52,607 nucleotides of DNA from a virus. The notes under the pieces were generated by a model. The model was not told where the DNA came from and did no database searches. It saw only the letters and a program-made list of their open reading frames with translations. Position numbers and translations under genes: made by a program. Positions 1 through 6,327 of the stretch are shown here, piece after piece. Every line of letters starts with the position of its first letter. The first letter of the stretch is position 1. The stretch spans positions 1 to 52,607 of IMG/VR virus record IMGVR_UViG_3300036861_000357; one strand, given 5' to 3'.

Positions 1-1
1 C

Positions 2-94
2 ACTCGTGTGCAACCGGAGGTCCATCCATTCCCGCCTGACGATCCGCGAGGAAACGACGTGCTCGCGTATCCGGAGGATTGCTGTGCCGAGTGA
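2..94 (+). CDS. possible C-terminal fragment of an upstream gene
   Basis: An open frame enters from the left edge and stops at TGA 92-94. Its end reads ...LAYPEDCCAE. It could be the tail of a gene cut by the window edge, or chance. No motif is recognised. The next 57 bases up to the promoter hold no convincing gene. Confidence 0.25.
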   Translation, partial: TRVQPEVHPFPPDDPRGNDVLAYPEDCCAE

Positions 95-151
95 CCTCCG
101 GGTGAGCGGGCAGAGCAGGGGGGACGGTAAGGATTCCTTGTCGCTTTTCTC

Positions 152-180
152 TTGACAATGGGCTACCTGAGTAGTACATT
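152..180 (+). promoter_or_regulatory. sigma70-like promoter of the leftmost plus-strand operon
   Basis: TTGACA at 152-157, a 17-base spacer and TACATT at 175-180. This is a near-consensus housekeeping promoter in an otherwise GC-rich sequence. Only six bases separate the -10 box from the ATG at 187, so the predicted transcription start falls at or next to the start codon. No Shine-Dalgarno site precedes that ATG. The mRNA would therefore be leaderless, which is an inference. Confidence 0.65.
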
Positions 181-186
181 TAGGCC

Positions 187-429
187 ATGAAGAATACAGC
201 AAAGTCGAAGGGCGTATCGGCGGCGGCGTGGTTTTACGCGCAGCCGGGGTTTCGTACCGCTGAGCCGCGCGTGATGGTTGACCTGTGCCTCTGTGGGCAC
301 GGCCGACCCGAGCACGTGGGCGGCTACCAGGGCTGTCTGATCTGCACGAAGAAGGGACCGGGCGTGTTCACCTGCCGGCCCGGTACGTGTGATCGGTTCA
401 CTTGGAATCCGGACGCGGAGCGGAAGTGA
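187..429 (+). CDS. small Cys-rich zinc-binding protein
   Basis: 80 residues. The central part has CLCGHGRPEH, a CLIC pair and a later CRPGTC, a spacing that suggests one bound zinc. It is the first gene behind a strong promoter and probably starts without a leader. Its TGA (427-429) overlaps the GTG start of the next gene. Function is unknown. Such miniature zinc proteins are common in phage early or accessory operons. It could act in nucleic-acid or protein binding, but nothing proves this. Confidence 0.7.
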   Translation: MKNTAKSKGVSAAAWFYAQPGFRTAEPRVMVDLCLCGHGRPEHVGGYQGCLICTKKGPGVFTCRPGTCDRFTWNPDAERK

Positions 430-638
430 AGCGGGCCGCAATAAAGCGAGGGGGCCGGGTCTCTATACAGGCCCGGCTCCTTCGGGAGGCGGCGTGTGAA
501 TGGGCCGCGCACGCTCACGAGCCAATCCTAGACGATAACGACTCGGCCAGTAAGAAGCGCTGGTATCGACTGGCTCGCGCCGCCTACGAATACGCGCGGC
601 ACGTCGGGGCCATTCCCGGCATCCCGGCGGAGCGATGA
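426..638 (+). CDS. small basic hypothetical protein
   Basis: About 70 residues from GTG 426, which overlaps the previous stop in the GTGA pattern seen throughout this operon. An in-frame ATG at 402 is less likely because it would overlap the upstream gene by 28 bases. The protein has a basic N-terminus (VKRAAIKRGGR) followed by a helical region rich in Ala, Tyr and Arg. Its stop overlaps the next ATG (ATGA at 635). No family is recognised. Confidence 0.6.
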   Translation: MKRAAIKRGGRVSIQARLLREAACEWAAHAHEPILDDNDSASKKRWYRLARAAYEYARHVGAIPGIPAER

Positions 639-820
639 GCGCCCTCCGCGTCCGCAAGGCGACGGTCTACGACTGCACCTGTGAGCGGTGTGGGCACAAA
701 TGGCTGGCCTTCAAGCTGCCTACGGCCTGTGCGAAGTGCAAGAGCCGGAGCTGGAACGTCCCGGAGGGGTCGGTTCCGCTTGGACGCCCACCGAAGGGGA
801 GGCCCGATGACCGGGGATAA
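635..820 (+). CDS. zinc-ribbon protein
   Basis: 61 residues with a classic two-knuckle zinc ribbon: CERCGHKW near residue 16 and CAKCKSRSW near residue 33. It is translationally coupled to the upstream gene by ATGA overlap. The C-terminus is basic and Pro/Gly-rich. Similar rubredoxin-like knuckles occur in many small phage proteins of unknown role. The fold call is firm; the function is not known. Confidence 0.75.
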   Translation: MSALRVRKATVYDCTCERCGHKWLAFKLPTACAKCKSRSWNVPEGSVPLGRPPKGRPDDRG

Positions 821-1940
821 CGAGGGAGAGAGCGCCAAAGTGAGCGCGGAGGTAATCGTTGAGCGCTGGTGCTCAATTCTGGTCCCATCGCGAGACGCCG
901 ATGCACTTTACACCGTCTATGTCGTAGATCGCGACAGGCTCGTCTCACTCATCGAATCGGCTCTCCAGTCGCGGGACGAGCGCATCCGCGCCTTGCAGGA
1001 GGAGGTGGAGAGGCTGACCCGCGAGTGCCAGCGTGAGTCCGACAACGCAGCGCGCATGGACAAGCTGTGGGCCGAGGAAGAGACGCTGCACAAGACCGCC
1101 GAATCCGCGCTCTCCGCCGCCCGTGCCAACTTGGAGCGGCTGACGTTGAAGTGCCAGCGGTTGCGTGTGGCCGTTCGCACGACAAACAAGGCGCTAGAGA
1201 CCCGGCGCTATCAGCAGGACCGCAAGCGGCTCGGACACATACTTGCCACGACGGAACGACTACAGGCCGAAATCATGAAGCTCCACCCGGTGGGCGACTA
1301 CCTGTGGGTCAAGCGTGCCGACCTGGAGCGGGAGCGGGCCAAGCGGGAGGCCGCCGTATGGGAGAGGGACGAGGCACGGGAGGCGCTACGCCGAATCAAG
1401 GATCTCCCGCGTGGGAGGCGGCCGGCCATTACTGCGACTGACGCTCGCAAGATCGCTCGTACCGCCCTCCGCGCGTCCCGCCAGCCTGCCACGCCGGCCC
1501 GAGAGGAGATGTCCGATGGGACTTCCACGAAACCCGCGAGCGAAGTGCGCGTGCGGGAAGATGGCGAAGGCGCTGGTGGGGCTAACCCCAAAGTGCTCGG
1601 CATGCACCAAGAAGGCGCGACGGTAGCGGGGAGCGCTCCCACGGAGGAGCCGCCACGCTGGCTGGAAGGTACCTGGCCCGCCGATTGTGTCCAGCGCGCG
1701 TTCGTGGACGGCGCGAAGTGGTGGCAGTACGCGGCGCACGGCTGCACGGCGTTCGCGGTTGAGCGTGACGAGATGGAGGCCGAGGCGGTGCGGCGTTACG
1801 GGGAGCCCCCCAGCGCCCCGGCCCCACAGGTCCACACGGAAGCATGTAAGAGCGCGCGGTTGGACGGCGACGTGGCGCCTTGCATCTGCGCACCCCCATC
1901 GGAGCCGCCCGCCCCGGTGCCCGGCCGGGAGAAGGGATGA
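807..1940 (+). CDS. coiled-coil protein with a C-terminal AFVDGAKWW-type region
   Basis: 377 residues from ATG 807; the frame is open further upstream, but 807 overlaps the previous gene only slightly. Residues about 50-220 form a long charged coiled coil rich in Glu, Arg and Leu. The C-terminal part contains AFVDGAKWWQYAAHG and an acidic helix ending in RRYG, a pattern often seen as a separate small phage protein. The segment between them (about residues 235-290) is low complexity and overlaps a second ORF in another frame at 1516-1626. Ends in an ATGA overlap with the PP-loop enzyme. Function unknown; it may be a fusion. Confidence 0.6.
   Translation: MTGDNEGESAKVSAEVIVERWCSILVPSRDADALYTVYVVDRDRLVSLIESALQSRDERIRALQEEVERLTRECQRESDNAARMDKLWAEEETLHKTAESALSAARANLERLTLKCQRLRVAVRTTNKALETRRYQQDRKRLGHILATTERLQAEIMKLHPVGDYLWVKRADLERERAKREAAVWERDEAREALRRIKDLPRGRRPAITATDARKIARTALRASRQPATPAREEMSDGTSTKPASEVRVREDGEGAGGANPKVLGMHQEGATVAGSAPTEEPPRWLEGTWPADCVQRAFVDGAKWWQYAAHGCTAFAVERDEMEAEAVRRYGEPPSAPAPQVHTEACKSARLDGDVAPCICAPPSEPPAPVPGREKG
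1516..1626 (+). CDS. nested zinc-knuckle mini-protein
   Basis: 36 residues lying wholly inside 807-1940 in another frame. It starts with ATG 1516, seven bases after a strong Shine-Dalgarno run (AGAGGAG, 1502-1508). The product begins MGLPRNPRAK and has CACGK followed by CSACTKK, a compact zinc-ribbon pattern with a basic end. The host frame is low complexity here, so this frame looks the more protein-like of the two. Translation is inferred. Confidence 0.5.
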   Translation: MGLPRNPRAKCACGKMAKALVGLTPKCSACTKKARR

Positions 1941-2641
1941 AGCACATCGTTGCCCTTTCCGGCGGCAAGGACTCGACGGCAATGGCGCTCCGGCTGGTGG
2001 AGGTCGAGCCGCGCGATTACGAGTTCGTTTGCACGCCGACCGGCAACGAGCTTCCCGACATGGTGCAGCATTGGGTCCGGCTCGGTCGTCTCCTCGGCAA
2101 GCCACTTCGCCCGCTTGTTACCGGCGTCAGCCTCGGCTCCCTGATCCGCTGGTGGAACGCGCTCCCGAATTGGCGGCAGCGGTGGTGTACGCGGGTGCTC
2201 AAGATTGAGCCATTCCAGCAGTACGTAGCCGCGAACAGCCCAGCGACGATCTACGTGGGCATCCGCGCCGACGAGCAGGACCGAGAGGGTGTCGAGTACG
2301 AGAACCGACGTTTCCCGCTGGTTGAGTGGGGATGGGACAAGGCGAAGGTGCTTTCCTATCTCGCGGAGCGCGGGGTGGAGATTCCGAAGCGAACCGATTG
2401 CGCGGCGTGCTTCTTCCAAACTCTCGGGGAATGGTGGGCGCTGTGGCACGACCACCCGGCCGACTATCTCGAAGCCGAAGCGTGGGAGGCGCAAACAGGC
2501 CACACGTTCCGTAGCCCGCAGCGCGACACGCATCCGGTGGCATTGAAGGATCTGCGGGCCGAGTTCGAGGCGGGCTACGTGCCGAAGGCGCGTGCGACGA
2601 TGGACGACCGGCCGCGCATGTGTGGGACGTGTGCGCGATGA
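1937..2641 (+). CDS. PAPS reductase-like PP-loop protein
   Basis: 234 residues. The N-terminal SGGKDS (residues 8-13) is the PP-loop that binds the adenylyl nucleotide in the PAPS reductase/adenylyltransferase superfamily. Two Cys pairs, RTDCAACFF near residue 153 and MCGTCAR at the C-terminus, could hold an Fe-S cluster or zinc. The start ATG overlaps the previous stop. Phage members of this family are usually not true sulfate reducers; suggested roles include sulfur modification of nucleic acid or other sulfur transfer. The enzyme family is clear; the substrate is not. Confidence 0.8.
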   Translation: MKHIVALSGGKDSTAMALRLVEVEPRDYEFVCTPTGNELPDMVQHWVRLGRLLGKPLRPLVTGVSLGSLIRWWNALPNWRQRWCTRVLKIEPFQQYVAANSPATIYVGIRADEQDREGVEYENRRFPLVEWGWDKAKVLSYLAERGVEIPKRTDCAACFFQTLGEWWALWHDHPADYLEAEAWEAQTGHTFRSPQRDTHPVALKDLRAEFEAGYVPKARATMDDRPRMCGTCAR

Positions 2642-2642
2642 C

Positions 2643-2680
2643 GGGGGGACCGCAGGGGGCGAGGGGGAAGGGGCGAGGGG
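2643..2680 (+). other. G-quadruplex motif in the coding-strand leader
   Basis: Five G-runs of 6, 5, 5, 4 and 4 bases (2643-2648, 2655-2659, 2663-2667, 2670-2673, 2677-2680) separated by loops of 6, 3, 2 and 3 bases. This fits the intramolecular G-quadruplex pattern on the mRNA-like strand. It fills the gap between the PP-loop gene and the next small gene and ends at the candidate GTG start. Confidence 0.7.
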
Positions 2681-2681
2681 A

Positions 2682-2873
2682 GTGAGCCGCAGAGTCCATT
2701 TATTCATCAACGTCGCCAACCGGCACCAACCGACTGGAGGTGAACCTAGGACAGCAATCGTGGAATGCGGCCGGTGTTCTTGTGGCTGGCCTCAGCGCAA
2801 CGGGAGGAGCACTAGGCGCTGGGCGACGTACTCACAGTGGGCAATGCACGAACGCTCTAAGAGGAAGCGATGA
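2682..2873 (+). CDS. small zinc-knuckle protein
   Basis: 63 residues from GTG 2682, directly after the G-rich run. The C-terminal half reads IVECGRCSCGWPQ followed by a Trp- and His-containing helix, typical of phage one-knuckle zinc proteins. The stop overlaps the next ATG (ATGA at 2870). The start is uncertain. A competing frame starting at GTG 2740 after GGAG exists but is less protein-like. Confidence 0.5.
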   Translation: MSRRVHLFINVANRHQPTGGEPRTAIVECGRCSCGWPQRNGRSTRRWATYSQWAMHERSKRKR

Positions 2874-3040
2874 CCTCCCGCCTCCAGGACGAGCCGATAG
2901 TCTACACCACGAAATGCCGCACGGCCGATGGCGCAGTCTACGACCTAGGCGAGTTTCAACACCCACCGAAGCATGAGCACCCCGTCGCATGTGCGGGCTG
3001 CCTTGTGGTGGATGCGTGGACGGAAAGGACGACCCGATGA
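2870..3040 (+). CDS. small hypothetical protein
   Basis: 56 residues beginning MTSRLQDEPIVYTTKCRTAD. It carries three Cys and a cluster of His (HPPKHEHPVACAGC), so it may bind a metal. It is joined to its neighbours by ATGA overlaps on both sides, which is the main reason to accept so short a gene. No family is recognised. Confidence 0.55.
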   Translation: MTSRLQDEPIVYTTKCRTADGAVYDLGEFQHPPKHEHPVACAGCLVVDAWTERTTR

Positions 3041-3243
3041 GCCTCCGCCTCGACTCGCGCGGTTTTGTCTATGTTGGGGTGATCCTGCCGGCCCTCGTTT
3101 CCGGGGCCTGCACTCACCTCCGGGACCTGGACTGCCGCATCGCCCCATGCCCAGCAGGTCAGATCTGCAAGCCGCAGCCGGGTGGTGAGCCGCTCGGCTG
3201 GATCTGCGTTCCTGTCCCCAAGCCATCGCCCTCCCCTGGCTGA
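3037..3243 (+). CDS. small secreted or lipoprotein-like protein
   Basis: 68 residues from ATG 3037, overlapping the previous stop. The N-terminus has a short hydrophobic stretch (VYVGVILPALVSGAC) ending in a Cys that resembles, but does not perfectly match, a lipobox. Four further Cys follow and the C-terminus is Pro/Ser-rich. It is likely exported or membrane-attached and may be disulfide-bonded. It is the last gene before the terminase, and its role is unknown. Confidence 0.55.
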   Translation: MSLRLDSRGFVYVGVILPALVSGACTHLRDLDCRIAPCPAGQICKPQPGGEPLGWICVPVPKPSPSPG

Positions 3244-3253
3244 ACCGAGGCTC

Positions 3254-3274
3254 TGGAGGTGTAAGATTCCTCCA
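3254..3274 (+). promoter_or_regulatory. hairpin enclosing the Shine-Dalgarno site of the terminase gene
   Basis: TGGAGG at 3254-3259 and CCTCCA at 3269-3274 are perfect inverse complements around a nine-base loop. The second arm abuts the ATG at 3275. The only good Shine-Dalgarno candidate is in the first arm, so folding would hide it. This suggests RNA-level control of terminase synthesis, which is an inference. Confidence 0.5.
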
Positions 3275-4303
3275 ATGCCACGCCCCATTCGCCGCCCGCC
3301 TCGCCCCTTCGAGCTTCCAGACCTCACCGATGACGCTCAGCGGATGCGGGATCTCTCGAACACCGACCTCGACCTGCTCGCCAAGCTCCAACCTTCGCTC
3401 CGCCGGCAGATCGAGATGGTCAAGGAGGTGCGAGCGCGACGCCTCGCGATGCTGGCGGAGTCCAAGTCCGCCCTCGCTGCTGCCAACCCAAAGAAGTTCC
3501 TCTGGGAGGCGCTTGGGATGCGCCCCACCGACGTCGCTGCCAACGCCTACAAGATCCGTTCCCCGATCACGGACGACCAGGAGAAGGTGCTCGACTCCTT
3601 TGTCCGCTACAAGCGCACCGCCGTCCCATCGGGCCAGGGCGCTGGGAAGACCTGCCTCGCCGCTGTCTGCGCCCTCTGGTTCCTCTACCGCTACGAGCCC
3701 TCTATCGTCATCACCACCGCTACCACCTGGACCCTGGTCGAAGCCCAACTATGGCGGGAGATCCACGACCGCTTCATCAAGGCCCGGATTCCCCTCCCCG
3801 GCAAGCTCATGCAGACCGAGCTACGGATCTCCCCTCGCCACTTCATGCTGGGGATCTCCACCGACGACGTCTCGCGCTTCCAGGGCTTCCACGCGCCCCA
3901 CGTCCTGGTCATCATCGACGAGGCCACTGGCGTGCGCGAGGAACTCTGGGACGGCGCGGAGGCGATCACCGTGGGCCGAGAGGATCGGATCCTTGCCTTC
4001 GGCAACCCAACCGATCCCGGCTCGCGTTTCTACCGCTCCTGTCAGTCTCCGCTCTGGAACGTGGTGCCCATCGACTGTCTGAACCACCCCAACGTCCTCC
4101 ACAACGACCCCGGCATCATCCCCGGCGCGGTGACGAAGGAGTGGTGCGATGACCGCCTCGAAGAGTACGGTGCCCAGGACCATCCCTTGTACCTGGCCCG
4201 TGTCCGGGGCGAGTGGCCGAAGCAGGGTGAATTCTCCCTCGTCTCGATCGCTGATGTGGAGCGGGCGCAGCAGTGGGATGAGCGGCACCAGGAGGTCGCG
4301 TGA
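3275..4303 (+). CDS. terL: terminase large subunit, ATPase half
   Basis: 342 residues. The packaging ATPase domain has Walker A SGQGAGKT near residue 119 and Walker B VLVIIDEATG near residue 210. Downstream is the FGNPTDPGSRFYR segment, a usual coupling region. The ORF ends in the linker (SIADVERAQQW) where a normal TerL would continue into its nuclease. The nuclease half is the next gene, overlapping by four bases. It would power DNA translocation into the prohead through the portal. No small terminase subunit was recognised upstream. Confidence 0.9.
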   Translation: MPRPIRRPPRPFELPDLTDDAQRMRDLSNTDLDLLAKLQPSLRRQIEMVKEVRARRLAMLAESKSALAAANPKKFLWEALGMRPTDVAANAYKIRSPITDDQEKVLDSFVRYKRTAVPSGQGAGKTCLAAVCALWFLYRYEPSIVITTATTWTLVEAQLWREIHDRFIKARIPLPGKLMQTELRISPRHFMLGISTDDVSRFQGFHAPHVLVIIDEATGVREELWDGAEAITVGREDRILAFGNPTDPGSRFYRSCQSPLWNVVPIDCLNHPNVLHNDPGIIPGAVTKEWCDDRLEEYGAQDHPLYLARVRGEWPKQGEFSLVSIADVERAQQWDERHQEVA

Positions 4304-5118
4304 GCACCTCCACCCGCCTCGCCAGTGCCCGCCTCGTCACCCACGCCGGCAAGGGGATCGCCCTTGGCCTCGACGTCGCTGGCCCCGGCACGGACCTCGC
4401 CCCCTGCTGGTCGATCTGCGACGGGCGGGCCAAGCTCGAATGGTGGGTGGTCCACAACGACCTGATGGACACCGCCGACCGCGTCGCTCGCACCGTCAAC
4501 GATTACGAGGGCCGGGTGAAGGTGGTCTGCATCGACGACACTGGGATCGGGGGCGGAGTCACCTCGCGCCTCCGCCAACTCCAGCGCTGGGAGCGCTCGC
4601 GCCTGAACTCCCCTGAGTCTGGCCCCGGCTACCTCTCCGCCTGCACCATCGTGGCAATCAACTTCGGGCAGGAGCCGCGCAACCCGGCCAAGTTCCGCCG
4701 GGCGAAGGACGAACTCTGGTGGACGCTCTCCGAGAGCCTGAAGAAGACTCTGCTTGGTCTCCCGCCCGATTCAGAATTGGCAAAGGCGCGTCTCCCGAAG
4801 GGCAATTCCCTCATCGCGCAACTCGTCTCCGCGATCTACGAAACTGACGCCTCCGGCAGGATCAAGGTCTACGACCGCCGAGACCCGAAGTCCTCCTCAG
4901 AGAAGCTCAAGGCTCTCCCCACCAAGTCTCCGGACCTCGCGCACTCCCTCATGCTTGCCAATTGGGGCTTCCACCTCATGCGCGCGCAGTGGGACGAGGA
5001 GCAGCCGCGCACGATCTTGGAGAAGCGCGCAAAGGAGTGGCGCGAGCGCATAAAGAAGGATATCCAGCAGCACTTCCGGCCCGACGAGAGGGGGCCGGAT
5101 AACTTCGATTTCTGCTAG
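4300..5118 (+). CDS. terL: terminase large subunit, RNase H-like nuclease half
   Basis: 272 residues from GTG 4300, preceded by a strong AGGAGGT site inside the end of the ATPase gene. The RNase H-fold nuclease acidic motifs are visible: LGLDVAGPGTD near residue 23, VVCIDDTGIGGG near residue 74 and SPDLAHSLMLANWG near residue 208. It would cut concatemeric DNA at packaging start and end. With its own ribosome site and coupled start it looks like a genuine separate gene, although a single sequencing indel could give the same picture. Confidence 0.85.
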   Translation: MSTSTRLASARLVTHAGKGIALGLDVAGPGTDLAPCWSICDGRAKLEWWVVHNDLMDTADRVARTVNDYEGRVKVVCIDDTGIGGGVTSRLRQLQRWERSRLNSPESGPGYLSACTIVAINFGQEPRNPAKFRRAKDELWWTLSESLKKTLLGLPPDSELAKARLPKGNSLIAQLVSAIYETDASGRIKVYDRRDPKSSSEKLKALPTKSPDLAHSLMLANWGFHLMRAQWDEEQPRTILEKRAKEWRERIKKDIQQHFRPDERGPDNFDFC

Positions 5119-5121
5119 CCC

Positions 5122-5523
5122 ATGACCGTCCTCACCGCTTCTGGCCGCGACCCCGAGCAAACTCGCCTCAACGCGATGCTCCAGCACTGGCTCCGCCTTC
5201 CAGGCACCCCTCTCATGTGCCATCATCTCGGGTCCAATCGCTTCACCCGAGAGGATCTCGTCCGACTCGACGCCGGCCAGATGGACAAGCTTGAACTCTC
5301 GACTTGGATCGTGCGTCTTCTTACCAACCGGCAGATCAAGGCGCATATCGTCAAGCAACTCGTAGAGGATCGGGCCTACCGGGAGAAGCAGTGCGCGCCC
5401 AACAAGCAGTTCCCGGCCGACACAATCTCCACCACCAAGGCCGTGAAGGCTGACTTAACGCAGATTTACGCGGAGGTGAAGGAGCGGGCGGAGCTTGGGC
5501 GGAAGGGCATCCTCCTCCCCTGA
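5122..5523 (+). CDS. hypothetical protein of the packaging module
   Basis: 133 residues, mostly helical and charged, beginning MTVLTASGRDPEQ. It lies between terminase and portal and ends in a TGATG overlap with the next gene. The position would suit a packaging or head accessory factor, but no motif supports a specific role. Confidence 0.65.
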   Translation: MTVLTASGRDPEQTRLNAMLQHWLRLPGTPLMCHHLGSNRFTREDLVRLDAGQMDKLELSTWIVRLLTNRQIKAHIVKQLVEDRAYREKQCAPNKQFPADTISTTKAVKADLTQIYAEVKERAELGRKGILLP

Positions 5524-5705
5524 TGCCCCGGCTCATCGACGCTCGCTGGACGCCCCAGGTGAACATGCTTCTCATCGAGTGCTCCTGCGGGGAGCGCTTC
5601 GAGTGGAGGGCGGATCGGGCCTTCGCGGAGTGCCCCTCGTGCGAGGCGAGGATCGGGCTCTTCCCGCTCAAGGCTGGCTTGACAACCTCGTCCTCGCGGG
5701 GCTAG
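5523..5705 (+). CDS. zinc-ribbon protein
   Basis: 60 residues with a two-knuckle pattern: IECSCGERFEW near residue 19 and CPSCEARIG near residue 38. It is coupled to the preceding gene by a TGATG overlap. A promoter-like site lies inside its last 30 bases. Function is unknown. Confidence 0.7.
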   Translation: MPRLIDARWTPQVNMLLIECSCGERFEWRADRAFAECPSCEARIGLFPLKAGLTTSSSRG

Positions 5706-5708
5706 TCT
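5679..5708 (+). promoter_or_regulatory. sigma70-like promoter upstream of the portal operon
   Basis: TTGACA at 5679-5684, an 18-base spacer and TAGTCT at 5703-5708. The predicted start region carries a six-base inverted repeat (ACCCGG 5711-5716, CCGGGT 5725-5730). A strong GAGGAGG ribosome site follows before the ATG at 5757. The dyad could be an operator or a 5' hairpin. Confidence 0.5.
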
Positions 5709-5756
5709 CAACCCGGTACGAACCCCGGGTCCCCGATCCCGAGGAGGCGACGGCGA

Positions 5757-6323
5757 ATGACACCTTTCCAGGCTCTCGCGCTCCTGGCCTCCTGTGTCTT
5801 CGCCGTCGCCTCCGTCTCCACCACCCTCTGGCTGATCGGCCTCCTGAAGCACGTCCTCCGCGATACCTACGCCCTCCAGGACAAGCTCCGCGAGGCGCTC
5901 CACGTCCTGTTGAACCGCGCCCAGCGCGCCGAGGAGCAACTCGCCGAGGAGCGCTCCCTGCTTCGAGAAGCTCTCGCCAAATCCGCGGAACTCGAAGTCG
6001 CTCGTCAGGAGATCGACTACCTCCAGGGCCAACTCCATCAGCACCAGCTTGCGCTGATCGACGGTGCCCAGGTAGCTCAAGCCAGGATCATGGCCCTGCT
6101 CAGTGATCGTCCCCCGCTCCGCCCGAGTCACACGATCGATAGTTCTCCACCCCCACCCGAGCCGATCGACGAAGGCCCCTGGACCTCGCCCCCGGATTCC
6201 CCCGGCCCGCGCTCTTCGGTGGCGCTCCCACCGGATTCCTCCCCCAGAATCTACAAGGAGCCCATGGACGAATCCGTGGTGGACGCCGGCCTGCGCGCCG
6301 TGATGGCGACGCCGATCGAGTAG
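5757..6323 (+). CDS. membrane-anchored coiled-coil protein
   Basis: 188 residues. An N-terminal hydrophobic segment (residues 5-29, ALALLASCVFAVASV onward) is followed by a coiled coil to about residue 105. The C-terminus is Pro/Ser-rich and disordered. GAGGAGG lies about ten bases upstream of the ATG. It is the first gene after a promoter and directly precedes the portal gene. The architecture resembles spanin-like or virion-associated membrane proteins; no family is recognised. Confidence 0.65.
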   Translation: MTPFQALALLASCVFAVASVSTTLWLIGLLKHVLRDTYALQDKLREALHVLLNRAQRAEEQLAEERSLLREALAKSAELEVARQEIDYLQGQLHQHQLALIDGAQVAQARIMALLSDRPPLRPSHTIDSSPPPPEPIDEGPWTSPPDSPGPRSSVALPPDSSPRIYKEPMDESVVDAGLRAVMATPIE

Positions 6324-6327
6324 TTGG

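Noticed and set aside
2740-2976. Alternative GTG frame beginning after GGAG at 2740
   Set aside because: It overlaps two better-coupled small genes and its product looks random.
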